The notes: generated from the sequence alone by a model not told the origin. A DNA stretch of 64,000 nt from Lactarius indigo (GCA_025766275.1 JAFKAC010000046.1:248001-312000), one strand, 5' to 3'; numbered from the stretch's first letter, positions 1 through 11,245 are shown. Numbers and translations: made by a program.

Positions 1-2646
1 CGTACGTTGGAAACACACCCGATGATGCAACCACCGAGGCGACGACAAGACCCCACCATAATCAAAACTTGGGTCGATGCCCATCGCCTCAAAAAGATAG
101 AGGGAGAGTGGTACAAGGACGGACGACTGGTAGTCACAGGACCCATGACAGCGTACCGGGCCATCATACAAGACCACCACGACCCACCGGTACACGGACA
201 TCCTGGGATAAGCAGGACGCAACGGATCGTAGAGCGACACCACTGGTGGCCGAGTATCCGCCGGGACGTGTATGAGTACGTTACAGGATGTGCTGACTGT
301 CAGCGAATCAAAGTCAATACAAGGCCGACCCGTGCGCCGCTATACCCAATCACCACTATCAAGGATGCCCCTCCCTTCCATACCATTGCCCTTGACTTCA
401 TCACCAAACTGCCGATCTCACAATCGTACGACAGCATTTTAACCGTCACTGATCATGACTGCAGCAAAGCATCCATATTTATCCCCTGCAACGAGGAAAT
501 CACAGCAGAGGGGACCGCGATTCTGTACGTCAACCACGTGTTCAAACGGTTTGGATTACCGCGTAAAGTTATCAGTGACCGAGACCCCCGATTTACCTCC
601 AAATTCACACGAGAAGTATGCTGCATATTGGGCATCCAACAGAACATCTCCACGGCTTATCACCCGCGCACGGATGGGCAGTCGGAACGGACCAATCAGT
701 GGCTTGAACAATATCTACGATTCTGGGCCAATGAGCGTCAAGATAACTGGGCGGCATATCTCCCGATAGCAGAATTCACTCACAACAATTGGCCCCATGA
801 ACACACGAAACAATCGCCATTCATGCTTCTGATGGGGTATAACCCGACCGCCGATTGGACGGATAAGCCATCTCCAATCCCAAATGTAGTCACCAGACTG
901 ACACAATTAAAGGAGGCACGCCGACTTGCCCAAGACCTTATCAAGAAGGCACAAGACAGCTGGGTTCGGCATAAAGACACTCCACGCTATCAAGTTGGTG
1001 ATCAAGTGTGGCTGGAGGGAAGGCATCTACGGACCAATCAACCGACGGCGAAATTAGCGGCGCGACGCCACAGACCATTTAAAGTGGTACAGGTGATGTC
1101 CCCATACAACTACCGTCTCGAACTTCCCACACAGTGGAACATCCATCCAGTGTTTCACATCGATCTTCTCACGCCATACAAACGTACTGCCTTTCATGGC
1201 GAAAACTTTCCACGACCACCGCCGGATCTTGTGGAAGGAGAGGAGGAATACGAAGTCGAGGCCATTCTAGACTCGCAGCATTTCGGCCGCCGCAAAAAGC
1301 TTCAATACCTCATCAAATGGAAGGGTTATTCGGACTCGGAGAACCAGTGGGTCAACAAAGATGACGTGTTCGCACCAGACGCGATCAAGGCGTATCAAGA
1401 GGGCAGGACGGGTGTGCGATCTCTTAAAAGCCAGCCCATAGACGACCAAGGAGAGTATCCCTCTTACCTCCGATCCATTCAGACGTCTATGCCCTCTTCC
1501 CCTCTCAGACATGTCACCACGGCGATCCTCCTCGACCAAGTCGCACAAGACGCCGCCAACCTCATCGAAGACGACGAAGAAACCGTGGTTCAACAGGTCC
1601 AGCTCACTCCGTACACACCTGCAAACATGCGAGCGGGGCATATCACCGCTCAAGAATGGGCTAATGTCCTACAGAGGTTCCCCAACCCAACTCACCAGCC
1701 CGACGACGAGCAGCAGCATGCCGTCGCTCACATCTTCAGAGACGACAACGGCAATCGAGAACCCATTGCCATTATCCCCCCAGGTGACGACCTTATCGGC
1801 ACGAGGGGAATTCTCCCCGCCGACCGTCCCCTTGAAGACCCAACAGGAGTTAGAAGCAGCGGAGGATTGGCGGAGGATGGCGAAGGAGTGGGCCGACGAA
1901 CAGCTGCGCTTAGCGCAGAAGAGATTGAGCGAGTTGCGGCAGCGCAGGCAGCGCTCCCTCACGACGAGGCTCACGCTGACGACGAGGATTACTACCCGGT
2001 CAGACACCCCCTCCTTCGAACGCACAGCCACCCTACTAATCCCCGAATCACCCCATGGCTCGTTCACACCGACGGAACCCCCATGCCTCGAGGACGTGTG
2101 CGACTGCCCGGCGTCGCACTTCACACCCCCATTACGCACGACGACGACCCCGCGCAGGTCCTTGCGCCTGAAGGGTTCAGGGCGAATCGACAGCCCCATT
2201 ACGTTCACTTCCCCATCACCGGACCCGACGGCGTAGAGATGAACGCCAGTCACATTCAGATCGTTGGAGGTGCGAATCCTTTCATACTGGGGCTTATCCC
2301 CGGCTCCCCTCATCTCTACGGCAAACCTCTCTATGCCCATCCGATGCTACCGGCCGCGAAACGCACCTTCATCGCCCACGAGGATCTAGTCATCCTCGCC
2401 TCCGACAAGATTACGGACCGCGCACTGAACCGCATTGGGGATGAGTCCCTAACTGCGGAGGTGACGCGCTACCGGGCGGCCGCATACGAAGAAGAGCGGC
2501 TTGCGGCTCGCATTCGCCAGCTCCAGGCAATGCGACTATCAGCGAGGGACGACAAGTGGGATTGCATCTACCGCTTGGAGAGGGCTAACGTCTTTGAGCG
2601 GATCAGCGACGAGCAAGCTACGTGGACGGCGAGGGACTTTCGGTGA
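1..2646 (+). CDS. Pol polyprotein C-terminal part: integrase, chromodomain, C-terminal extension (element A)
   Basis: This frame is open from the window edge, so the visible start is not a real start codon. Residues run as an H2C2 zinc-binding integrase N-terminus (HPGI...CADC, about residues 64-98), then the integrase core with catalytic D in LDFITKLP, D in DRDPRF and E in the TDGQSE motif. A chromodomain follows near residues 415-465 (YEVEAIL... YLIKWKGY). Then comes an unusual extension of about 400 residues ending in a charged, probably coiled-coil segment. The protein joins reverse-transcribed element DNA to the host chromosome; in this family the chromodomain is thought to steer insertion to modified histones. 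Unlike copy D, no stop interrupts the extension, so A looks functional over the visible part. A second 241-codon frame overlaps it (see 1511-2236). Confidence 0.92.
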   Translation, partial: RTLETHPMMQPPRRRQDPTIIKTWVDAHRLKKIEGEWYKDGRLVVTGPMTAYRAIIQDHHDPPVHGHPGISRTQRIVERHHWWPSIRRDVYEYVTGCADCQRIKVNTRPTRAPLYPITTIKDAPPFHTIALDFITKLPISQSYDSILTVTDHDCSKASIFIPCNEEITAEGTAILYVNHVFKRFGLPRKVISDRDPRFTSKFTREVCCILGIQQNISTAYHPRTDGQSERTNQWLEQYLRFWANERQDNWAAYLPIAEFTHNNWPHEHTKQSPFMLLMGYNPTADWTDKPSPIPNVVTRLTQLKEARRLAQDLIKKAQDSWVRHKDTPRYQVGDQVWLEGRHLRTNQPTAKLAARRHRPFKVVQVMSPYNYRLELPTQWNIHPVFHIDLLTPYKRTAFHGENFPRPPPDLVEGEEEYEVEAILDSQHFGRRKKLQYLIKWKGYSDSENQWVNKDDVFAPDAIKAYQEGRTGVRSLKSQPIDDQGEYPSYLRSIQTSMPSSPLRHVTTAILLDQVAQDAANLIEDDEETVVQQVQLTPYTPANMRAGHITAQEWANVLQRFPNPTHQPDDEQQHAVAHIFRDDNGNREPIAIIPPGDDLIGTRGILPADRPLEDPTGVRSSGGLAEDGEGVGRRTAALSAEEIERVAAAQAALPHDEAHADDEDYYPVRHPLLRTHSHPTNPRITPWLVHTDGTPMPRGRVRLPGVALHTPITHDDDPAQVLAPEGFRANRQPHYVHFPITGPDGVEMNASHIQIVGGANPFILGLIPGSPHLYGKPLYAHPMLPAAKRTFIAHEDLVILASDKITDRALNRIGDESLTAEVTRYRAAAYEEERLAARIRQLQAMRLSARDDKWDCIYRLERANVFERISDEQATWTARDFR
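1511..2236 (+). other. Overlapping 241-codon open frame inside the pol extension of element A
   Basis: An ATG-initiated frame lies in a different phase from pol. It is Ser/Thr/Arg-rich, with a central charged segment predicted helical (AEDWRRMAKEWADEQLRLAQ). The equivalent frame, with the same start and nearly the same length (240 codons), is open in element D at 11673-12395. Conservation may be passive, because the two copies are similar overall. No start context or expression evidence is available. It could be an overlapping accessory gene or simply GC-rich shadow frame. Confidence 0.3.
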
Positions 2647-2663
2647 GTCTGGGGACTCACGCT

Positions 2664-2676
2664 GAAAAGGGGGTGA
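2664..2676 (+). other. Polypurine tract of element A
   Basis: The purine run gaaaaggggg followed by tga sits directly before the TGTTACGG start of the 3' LTR. This is where plus-strand priming occurs in LTR retrotransposons. Element D has the equivalent run at 11233-11245 on the minus strand. Confidence 0.8.
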
Positions 2677-3140
2677 TGTTACGGTTCCCGCATCGGACCC
2701 TTACTGTACCGGTTGTGGCTACGGCTGTAAGGTATATTAGTCACGGACTCGGGGTTTACGGTAGGAGTTAGGCGTTGAAGGATGACTCGATCCTAGTACA
2801 GGTAGTAGTAGTATTAGGATTGCGGTACTTACGCGATACGTTGGACGCTACATTACGGTGACTCATAGCAGCGCTTGAAAGCCTGCTCTTCTTGTATTTA
2901 AGGTAGCTGCGGAAGACCAAGATACGCCATCTTGGTCTTCTTCAATCGTCACTTCTATTTCTCTTCCATTCTCATCTCTATAAGACGTGCCTTTCATCAA
3001 GGAAGGGCCTTGTTCCAGTTCTAGTGTCTGCGTACATCTAGACCCGCCTTCGAGCCATACGCCTTCGCGCGTGATTAGCTAAGTCATAGAAGTCGCCTTA
3101 AGTCGAGCTCAAGTCGAGCTAACGTCGTGACGGCGTTACA
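2677..3140 (+). repeat. 3' LTR of element A (464 bp)
   Basis: Begins TGTTACGG and ends CGTTACA. It contains a TATA-like tatttaa at 2895-2901. About 28-34 bases downstream is a perfect 12-bp hairpin with arms at 2912-2923 (GAAGACCAAGAT) and 2929-2940 (ATCTTGGTCTTC). The second arm matches the predicted RNA start and is complementary to the primer site of sister elements. LTRs of C (521 bp) and D (446 bp) align with it throughout. Confidence 0.92.
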
Positions 3141-3711
3141 GCTAGAACGATCAGATAAAAGGGGAGCATAGGTTCAAGAAAGGTAACTATCAGGAAAGGG
3201 AATGGATCAGATAAGGGGTAGCAAAGAAAAAGGTGATAAGGGAGTTCATGACAGTAGTAGCCAGCACTACTGGTTGCATGTCTGGATGCATGGCGGCTGC
3301 GGCCCGGCTAATGATTGGTTCGAAGGCGCTTAGCCACGGGTAGCCCAGTACCATGTCTTCGCTTCCGAGATCGGTGACCAGGAAGGTCATTTTCTTTATC
3401 TGTCCGCGCGTTTTCACTTCTAGGTTAACATAATGAGTGATTAACCCAGCTTTGTTTTCCGTATTGTCGATATTCCATATCTTGCAGGGTGTTTCTAGTT
3501 GCTGTACCGGGATACCTGCCCGGGCTGCCATTCCTGGCCTGATAAAGTTGTCGGTCGCTCCAGAGTTGACCAGCGCGTTTGTTTCAGTCGTTTTGTAATT
3601 CGTTCGGACGGTTACTGGGATTCGCAGAGATCGATAGCGCGTTGTCATGATTACAGAATTACATTGTAAAGCCCTCACCCAGACTGACAGGTTCAGGCGT
3701 CCCGAAAACCC
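3141..3711 (-). pseudogene. Protease fragment of pol (element C), truncated
   Basis: In the -1 frame relative to gag, the sequence reads GFSGRLNLSVWVRAL and then an aspartic protease with the active-site motif VNSGATDNF. The consensus D is replaced by N; D in element D reads VDSGA. The frame stops at 3190, where the alignment with D pol is lost, and element A begins at 3140. Loss of the catalytic Asp and the truncation mean it is dead. Confidence 0.75.
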
Positions 3712-5762
3712 TCTTTTCCCCACAAATCTTGAAGTATGAGGTCTTTCACCTCATCCGTACTATTGGTCACTTGTGTGAGCCATTCCTTTGCTTGTTCCCC
3801 TGCCATCTTGGTGCTTGCCATGTTGATTTGTGGTGCAGGCGTTACGCTTGGCGCTGGTGTTGCGCTTGGCGACATGTATCCTGGTAGTGACGGCGCGTAC
3901 TGTGATGGCGCATACTGCGACACAGGTCCTTGGGAGTACCCGGTGGTTTCGGTCATGCGGCTGCTGGAGGGAGCAGCCGACCACTGTTGCTGAGTACGCG
4001 GGTATGGGCAATTTCGTGAGAGGTGACCGGGAGCGTGACAGTTATAGCAAAGGACGTTCCTTAAGTCCCTTTGTGATCCTCCTCTCCCCCTTCCTCGAGC
4101 ACCGGGCCCTCCTCGCGGCGGGAACGGCAGCGCAGGCCAATTATGGTGCGGCAACTTGTTGAAGTCGATGTCTTCGGATCCCGCGAGTCTTACCTTGGCG
4201 CGATCGGCCGAAGTGTCCATTGCCCAGGGATTAGTTTGCGGCAAGTTTTGCGGAAGCGTCCACCCTGCGTTGCCACTTTGCTTTTTGGGCTGCGTCATTG
4301 TGTTCTTATGTTCGTTGAGCCTTGCCTTGAGATGTATGTAATTCTTTTGTCGTTTGAGGACGGCTCGTTTCCAGTCATCGAACATAACTGGATCATCGAA
4401 TTGGAACGCGTTTTTAAACAGTTCCTTGGGTAACCCTGACGTAAAAAGGTCGATGGTTTGTGGTTCGTTGAGACGGTAATGAGCTTTCCGGGCTAGCTGT
4501 TCGAAGTCATTGACGTACTTATCAATGTTCTCTCCCACCATTTTAAAGCCTTTTTGCAGTATGGCTTGTGCTTGTTCTTGTTCCAGAGTATTTTCGAACC
4601 ACTGGCTGAATCCATCGGCCACGGCTTCCCATAATCCTCTCATGTAGGGGCTGATCCCCCGTTGTATCTGCCTGTTAAGCCAGTTCAGGAAGGACAATAC
4701 CCATTCGCTGATGGCTCCGCCTTTGATATAGGATAGGAACAGGAGGCATCTTTGGTAATCGTTGCGCATGATAGGGGCGTCAAGATTCATGCCCCAGTAG
4801 ATGTGCCACTGTGTCAGAAATTGGTCTACTTTGAGTCTATCCCCGTCGAAAATGGAAGGGGGCTCGCCGGTTAATTTTTCGCTATGGTGTCCTCCTCCTC
4901 TGGCGTCGCCCCCTCCTCCGCCTCCTCCTCCGCCTCCACCTCCGCCTCCACCGGGTGGTCCGGCGGGTGGTTTGGTCCTCCATAGATTGAATGGGACACC
5001 TCCCCCTGGTGGTGGTGGCGGATCCCCGTTGGGCCCTCCTATGCCCGGGGGGAGTTCTAATGTGGGTCGTCGGTCGGATGGGGGGTCCCCTCTATCAGAT
5101 CCTATGGCCCTAAAGATGGCGGCGTCGTCTGTGGTCATCCGTACTCCGGTTTCTGGGTTGATGGGCATGAGGATGTCTCTTGCCTCGTTCTGTATTGTGC
5201 GTGCTTCTTCGATCGCGACTTCTTCCATTGCTTGTGTTAATGTTGCCATAATGGCTGGTGATCGGATGTGAATGGGCTCTGGTTCTGTAATATGTGCGGA
5301 CTCAGCTCGTTCGACGAGGAGATCTTGTATTGCTCCTCCGCTAGTTTCCATTTGATCCGGCTCTCATCCTTCACTTTCTTCTTGGCTTTGCCCTTCTTCT
5401 TCTGATACTACTTCTCCTGTGGAGTGTTCTCGTACTTGCCCGTCAATGGGGCCCCAGTCGGCTCGGCTATTGAGTTCTCGCGTGTCGATATCGCAGTGAT
5501 ATCTAGGTCCTGCTGGTCGTATGGCGTCCCACTGGGAGTCTATGGGATTCCACGTAACTTCTACCCAACACAAGTGGTCGAAGTTAAACTCAACTGGGCG
5601 GAACCTGGTAGGTCCGTTAAATTCCACAAAATATCCGGTTTCTTCTTGTCTTTCCCTCCAACTCGCAGCTCGTAAGAAGCGCGTGGGGACGTTACGTTCT
5701 CCTCTTCTTGGGAGTGAATAAGGACGGAAGCTCGTCCACTGGTCTCTTGTTGTTGTGGCCAC
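3693..5762 (-). pseudogene. Gag polyprotein of element C, split by one in-frame TGA
   Basis: Capsid-nucleocapsid polyprotein of an LTR retrotransposon. The N-terminal part (5762-5364) aligns closely with D gag (shared TRDQWTSFRPY, FNGPTRFRPVEFNFDHLCW). A TGA at 5364-5366 interrupts it. The same frame then continues (from the Met at 5351) through a poly-Gly/Pro linker, the capsid region and a CCHC zinc knuckle (CYNCHAPGHLSRNC, near 4030), to a stop at 3693. There is no frameshift, only one nonsense codon, so the copy was recently intact. Confidence 0.85.
3705..3711 (-). promoter_or_regulatory. Putative -1 ribosomal frameshift heptamer GGGTTTT (element C)
   Basis: Read in the gag frame as G GGT TTT, four codons before the gag stop. 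This is the X XXY YYZ pattern used for -1 slippage. The -1 frame from here is the pol frame. The identical heptamer occurs at the same place in element D (15993-15999). Confidence 0.6.
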
Positions 5763-5765
5763 GAT

Positions 5766-5781
5766 GGTATCTTGGTCTTAA
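5766..5781 (-). other. Primer-binding site of element C
   Basis: Directly after the 5' LTR the sense strand reads TTAAGACCAAGATACC. It contains AAGACCAAGAT, complementary to ATCTTGGTCTT inside the element's own LTR, rather than an obvious tRNA 3' end. This suggests self-priming as in the Tf1/sushi group. Confidence 0.6.
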
Positions 5782-6302
5782 TGTAACGTCGTCACGACGT
5801 TAGCTCGACTTGAGCTCGAAATGGCGGCAACTACTTTGGCGGAATATCATCTCCCAGACTTGAAGACGCGAAGGTCCAAGCTCCTGCCTTAGTGAATGCA
5901 CGAAGGCACACCGGCGGGTCGTAATGCTGAAGTCCCGAACAGGTTGGACTTGACACAGATAAAGGTCACTCGTATAGATAGAGAGAGAGAGATAGAGAGA
6001 GAAGTAGGTGACGATTCAAGAAGACCAAGATGGCGTATCTTGGTCTTCACAGTACAGGTTAAATACAAGTCGAGCAGGCTTTCAAGCGCTGCTATGAGTC
6101 ACAGTAAGGTAGCGTCCAACGTGTCGCGTAAGTAGCTCAAACCCTAGTACTACTACTACTAGTACTAGTGGCGTAGTCCTCAGTCAGCAATTGGTATCCA
6201 ATCTCCTATTGTGCTCGTATCGCCTATCGTAAGTCCGCAACTAATCTACCTTACCGCTGTAGTTGCAACCGGTACAGTAAGGGTCCGAGTCGAAACGCAA
6301 CA
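5782..6302 (-). repeat. 5' LTR of element C (521 bp)
   Basis: On the sense strand it begins TGTTGCG and ends CGTTACA, aligned with the LTRs of A and D. It is longer partly because of a GA-rich microsatellite (about 5970-6003). The accag-type hairpin gaagaccaagat/atcttggtcttc is present near 6021-6050. On the minus strand the pol frame of element B runs through the junction, which explains the nonsense tail of that open frame. Confidence 0.85.
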
Positions 6303-9300
6303 GGTGAGACCTTTTGCACGATTGTGAAGGGGCCGTATCGCTTCGGTGCCAGTTTCTTTGAGGGTGCTGTCACTTTAAGATTGCGCCCATCCAACCATAC
6401 TCGATCGTTTTCCTGGTAAGTGATACAGGGTTCTCTCGTTTTGTATCGTTTCAGGATGGCTTGTGCAGCATGTAGGCGTGCTTCTTGAACCTTAAGTAAT
6501 CGGTCCGTTGCCGTCGGGGACTTGTTTTCCTCATCTGCTTCGATGTTCACTGTGGGATTCATACCGAACAACAGCTCGTGAGGCGTCCGCTTGGTTACGT
6601 CGTGCGGCCAAGAATTATGTGCGTATTCTGCGATTGGCAGGTATTGATCCCAGTCATCTTGACCTTGTTGTCTTACCCAGTGTCGCAGGTACTGTTCCAC
6701 CCAGGCATTTAATCTCTCCGTTTGCCCGTCCGTTCGTGGATGGAAGGCGGTACTTAAGTTCTGCTGAACTCCCGTTTGTTTACAGATCGCCGTAGCGAAG
6801 GCGCTTGTAAATCTGGGGTCTCGATCTGAGATAATTCGTCTTGGGATACCAAACCACGGGAATATGTGTCGGAGGTAGAGGGTAGCTATCCCTTCTCCTG
6901 TGATCTGTTTGGTACACGGGATGAACTTTGTTGCCTTGCTGCAGCCTTGGTCCACGATGGTGAGAATGGCGTCGTACTTTCCTGTTGATGGTAGGTCTGT
7001 TATCAGGTCTAGACTGACGTACTGGAATGGTCCTTCCTCTGCCGGTATGTTTACGTGTTGTAAGGGTGCCTTGGCTTGTGATCTACTCTTGTTCATCTGG
7101 CACGTTGGACATCCCTTGACGTACTGTTCCGTAAACTCTTTTAGTCCCTGTCCTGTATACTGCCGCTTTACGAGTGCCCAGGTGTTTGCTATTCCTGGGT
7201 GACCTGCTGTTGGGGCATTGTGACACTCTTGTAAGGCTTTTCGTCGTTCGTCATCCGTAGATAGTGTGATAAGGCGTGAAAAAAGATGGTCCGGGAGGAT
7301 GGTTACGTTGTCGTTGATGGAATCCACCCCCTTGTCAAGGTCCGGACAGCGTGAGAGCAGGTCAGCGACCATATTGGAGTGGCCCGGAATGTGTTGGAGG
7401 GTAAAATCAAATTCAGCTAGTGTTTCCATCCAACGTGCCTGTCTTCCTGAAATTTTATGGGGTGTGTGGAAGTACGACAAATTATTGTGATCAGTGAGAA
7501 CGGAGATAGGATGTCTAGCACCTAGAAGATGGTGGCGCCAGTGGCGGAACGCCTTTACGATTGCGAGCAGTTCACGATCATAGATGTCGTAATTTATTTC
7601 CGCGGGAAGGAGGGAGGCGGAAAAGAAGGCGACGGGGTGTGAATGTCCATCCGTTTGAGGTTGAGAGAGTGTAGCTCCAATGGCAAACTTAGATGCATCA
7701 GTCTGGACCGTGAACGGTTTGTCGTAGTCGATGGTGGCTAAGATGGGTCGTGAAGCAAAGCGCCCTTTTAGCGTGAGGAAGGTGGTTTGCTGAGCATCTC
7801 CCCAAACGAAAGGGGCTCCCTTCTTTGTTAAGTCATGGAGGGGACGTGCGATACGCGCGTAGTCGGCGATAAAAGGCTTATAGAAATTGCCAAACCCCAG
7901 GAAAGATCGGACTTCAGTGACAGAGCGCGGTACTGGCCAGTCGAGCAGTCCAGTTAGCTTGACTGTGTCCATTTCGATGCCTTCTCGTCCGATGATGACA
8001 CCTAGATATTCGACCGACGTACGAAGGAATTTGCACTTTTCCGGTTTGAGGAATAAGTCGTTATCTTGGAGTATTTGGAGGACCTGTCGGATTCGTTCTA
8101 GGTGTTCTTCCTTAGATCCTTTTGTCGTGACCAGAATATCATCCATATAGACTTTCAACCATCCCTGTGCGACCTCGTTCCGGAATAAGTCGTCCATCAT
8201 TGTTTGGAAGGTGGCAGGACTGTTTGTTAGACCGAAGAACATAACCATGGGTTCAAATAGGCCTCGATTTGTTTTAAAGGCCGCTTTCCACTGGTCACCG
8301 TCTTTAATGCGAATATTGTTATAGCCCCATCGGATGTCCATCGTTGTGTACCAGTCATTCCCAGGGGCATGAGTTACGAGGTCGGCAATAAGGGGCAAGG
8401 GATAACGGTTCTTCCTAGTCCAGGTGTTAAGTCGTCGGTAGTCTTGGACAGGTCGGAGCTTTCCATCTTTCTTTTTGACGAAGAAGAAAGGGGCGGCGTA
8501 AGGTGAATTGGAGGGTCGGATGTATTGTTTCTCTATGTGTTCTTTCAAGAACTTGTCCAAGGCTGTCTGTTCATCTTGGGTCAATGGATAGATTTTGCAA
8601 TCTAGGGTGGCTGGCGCGTCTTCTAAAAGGTCAATGGCGTGATCCCAACGCTTTGGTTCCGGAAATCGTTGGGCTTCTTGTTTGCTGAACACCTTCTCGA
8701 AGTCATGAAGTTCCTCTGGGACCAGTTCCTTCCAAGACTTCTTGGTTTTGTCATGAGCAGCCTCGGCAAGCTTTTGGGAGTGAGTTGTCTTACAGATTCT
8801 CATGATGATTTCATCATCATCGTCTAGATGTAAGGCCTTGAGGAACCATCGTTGAGGATGTGCGAATATGGTGGGGTTGTCCTCTGGTTCTTCCCAGTTT
8901 AATTTTACCAGATTCGAGGCCATCCACAGGTAGCCTAAGATCATTTGGTCTGTTCCCAAATCAGCGATATAGAACCGATGTAGTCGTCCAAGCGTGATTC
9001 GGCTGACTTCGTGGTCTATCCAGAGATCCAAATCGACATAATGGGTTATGCTTCCGCTTTTGTTGATCGTCCCGTTGACATTCCTGATAACTCGTGGTCG
9101 TTGAAGAGTATGCGAGTTTAGTTTCAACTTGTCGACGAGTTCCTGAGTGATAAAGTTATGAGTTGCTCCGGTGTCTACCAGAGCTTCAGCTGTTTTGTAT
9201 CTTCGTTCATGAGGAAATTTGATTTTCATCTTTAGAGCATTTACTTTAGGTACAAAGATACTACTAGGGAGGAGTGCTCGGATCCAGGCCGAAGGACCAG

Positions 9301-9316
9301 AGCTTAGAGAAAATCC
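6303..9316 (-). pseudogene. Pol polyprotein of element B, cut in the C-terminal region by element C
   Basis: Aspartic protease (VDTGATHNF, about residue 19 counted from the Met at 9229), reverse transcriptase with YMDDIL near residue 360, RNase H, H2C2 zinc region and integrase core. Integrase shows the catalytic D in LDLITDLP, D in DRDPRF and E in the TDGQTE motif, then the GPF-like end. The frame is open upstream of that Met to the GGATTTT heptamer at 9310-9316, reading GFSLSSGPSAWIRAL. This resembles the start of D pol and suggests expression by -1 frameshifting. The last codons before 6303 are followed by the C LTR, so the native C-terminus, including any chromodomain, is displaced to the left. 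Confidence 0.88.
9310..9316 (-). promoter_or_regulatory. Putative -1 frameshift heptamer GGATTTT (element B)
   Basis: Read in the gag frame as G GAT TTT, just before the last sense codon and the TAA stop. The -1 frame is open from here into the protease. GGAUUUU is a known functional slippery site in some plant RNA viruses. Confidence 0.5.
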
Positions 9317-10781
9317 GCGCCGCGAGCTGCGAGCATCTGGGCCAAGTCGTCCTGCTGCTCAGTCGTGAGTTTCAACGAGAATTCAGCCAACTGTTCCAAG
9401 ACCTTGCGAGTGACGACGGTATCCTTGTTGACGGGTGCCGGAGTATTGACGACCGCGGCGGTTGTTTGAGTGGCTGGGACAGTGGTTGCGACCGGAGTAG
9501 AAGAGGCAACCGCGATACGTGGTTTGCAGTCAGGGCAATTGCGACTAAGGTGCCCTTGTTTGCCACAGGCATAGCAACGGCCTTCGGTGCGATACTTTTG
9601 TTTCTCATCTTCGGTGGTTGCCTTTCGAAGCGCGTCAATGTCCATGGCATCGGGGTCGTTGTGTGGCGTGCGGTATTGCTGTTGTTGCTTACCGCGATTG
9701 CCGCTAGTTGTCCACTTCTGCGAGAAAACGTTTTGACCCGGACGACGACCGGTGTTTTGCGGGAATGGGTTGAAATCTTTGATGGCTTGTTTCTTGAGCC
9801 AGTTGCGGTGTCTCTTCTGCGCGCTTTGGATCCACTGTGCGAAGTTGTCGGGACTGTCGTGGTCAATACAAGACTCGGCGAGTTTCGGGGGTAGGCCTTG
9901 GGCGAACATGCGAAGCACGTTAGGCTCGTCGGCATCCATTCCGGCGAGATCGGCGAGATCTTGGAATTCGGAAACGTAGTCGTCTAAATTGCTTTCCTTC
10001 ATTCGTAATTTAAGGAGGGCTTGCTGAGCTCTTTCAGCGTCGGACACGTCGGTAAAGGTGTCTTTAAATTCTCGTAGAATGAGTTGCCAAACATCATGGC
10101 CAAACGGAATCATTTTCGTGCCGGCGTCGACTTGAGTGAGCCAGTCGGTTGCCCGTGTGACCCACTTTTCGGCTCCTCCTTCGCAGAGATTGAGGAACAA
10201 CGTCGCTCGCTTGTATGGATCTTTGATGATCGAGGCGTCTTTATTCATGAAGCAATATCGTTGAAACGCGCCCAAGAAACGGCGCATATCCGATCGTTTG
10301 CCAGAGAAGGCACGGGGAGCCATTCCTTCGAGTCGTTCTCCTCGGATTGACCTGAGGATTTTCTCGAAGTTGCGTTCGTCAGCTGTGAGTCCACCATCAT
10401 TGCTGTTGTCATTGTCCCCGTCGTCGGGGGCTTTTCCGGCAGTGTTTCCTGGGGTAATGGTAGTGCGCCGGGACGGCAGCGTCTTGTCGTCGTCCTTCTG
10501 TTTTCCTTTGTTGATATTTTTGTCGCTGCGATCGAAATTGAGACCGGTGCCGGTGATGATTTCTGAATGGGTGCTCGGGGGTCGGGATGCGTGCGCCGCT
10601 TCTTGTGATGATGCGGCGTGTTGAGCGAATTGAGTCGGGACTGGGGTGACGATTGTTGATTCGGTGGTCGTTTGGAGGATTGTCTGGGCTTTAAGTTCAT
10701 CAACATTCATATTAGCCCAAGGAGCGTGCACAAGTCCTAAATTTGCTGCTGCTACGCGGACGGCGTAGTGTTGCTTCGAGT

Positions 10782-10786
10782 CTGGG
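10782..10786. repeat. Target-site duplication CTGGG, left of element D
   Basis: CTGGG at 10782-10786 matches CTGGG at 18444-18448 immediately outside the other LTR. Five bases is the usual Ty3/gypsy duplication length. Confidence 0.9.
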
Positions 10787-11232
10787 TGTAACGCCGTCAC
10801 AGCGTTAGCTCGACTTGAGCTCGAATAAAGGCGACTCTGGTAACTTAGCTAAGCACGTCCTAAGACGTATGGCACGAAGGCTTGTTCTAGATATTCGAAG
10901 ATACTAGTTATGACGTAGGATCCTGCTACTCCGGAAGTAGAGGCGAAGAGATTCGAAAGCAAGAAGTGACGATTGAAGAAGACCAAGATGGAGTGTCTTG
11001 GTCTTCCGCAGCTATCTTAAATACAGAGACAGCAGGCTTTCAAGCGCTGCTATGAGTCATCGTATCGTAGCGTCCAACGTGTCGCGTAAGTAGCGCAATC
11101 CTAATACTACTACTACCTGTACTAGGATCGAGTCATTCCTAAACACCTAACTCCAGCGTAAACCCCGAGTCTGTGACTAATCTACCTTACCGCCGTAGTC
11201 ACAACTGGTACAGTAAGGGTCCAACCGTAACA
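10787..11232 (-). repeat. 3' LTR of element D (446 bp)
   Basis: Plus-strand ends are tgtaacgccg and ccaaccgtaaca. It is identical to the other LTR except for two C/T differences, both at CpG dinucleotides that are TpG in this copy (gagtcTgtg and caacTgg here; gagtcCgtg and caacCgg in the 5' LTR). Confidence 0.95.
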
Positions 11233-11245
11233 TCACCCCCTTTCT
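11233..11245 (-). other. Polypurine tract of element D
   Basis: On the sense strand agaaagggggtga lies directly before the TGTTACGG start of the 3' LTR. It matches the tract of element A. Confidence 0.8.

Larger units (their letters stand above)
1..3140 (+). mobile_element. Ty3/gypsy element A, 3' part (pol end plus 3' LTR)
   Basis: The 3' portion of a chromodomain Ty3/gypsy retrotransposon on the plus strand. Its 5' LTR, gag, protease and reverse transcriptase lie left of the window. The order seen is integrase, chromodomain, C-terminal extension, polypurine tract, LTR. It belongs to the same family as elements C and D: coding and LTR sequences are closely similar. It abuts the broken pol of element C at 3141, so A probably inserted into C. 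Only the right flank (3141-3145, gctag) is visible, so no target duplication can be confirmed. Confidence 0.9.
3141..6302 (-). mobile_element. Ty3/gypsy element C, 5' part (5' LTR, gag, start of pol)
   Basis: Minus-strand element of the same family as A and D. The 5' LTR is at 5782-6302, the primer site at about 5766-5781, gag at 3693-5762, and the start of protease in the -1 frame at 3190-3711. It is cut at 3140/3141 by element A; the rest of pol and the 3' LTR are not in the window. Its 5' LTR starts inside the pol frame of element B at 6302/6303 (flank ggtga at 6303-6307), so C inserted into B. Confidence 0.88.

Noticed and set aside
4801..5271. Proline-rich plus-strand frame opposite gag of element C (a similar one lies opposite D gag at 16972-17541)
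   Set aside because: Shadow of the glycine/proline linker of gag on the other strand.
6251..6302. Last 17 codons of the element B pol frame as the real C-terminus
   Set aside because: They run across the junction into the LTR of element C, as shown by alignment with the A and D LTR starts.
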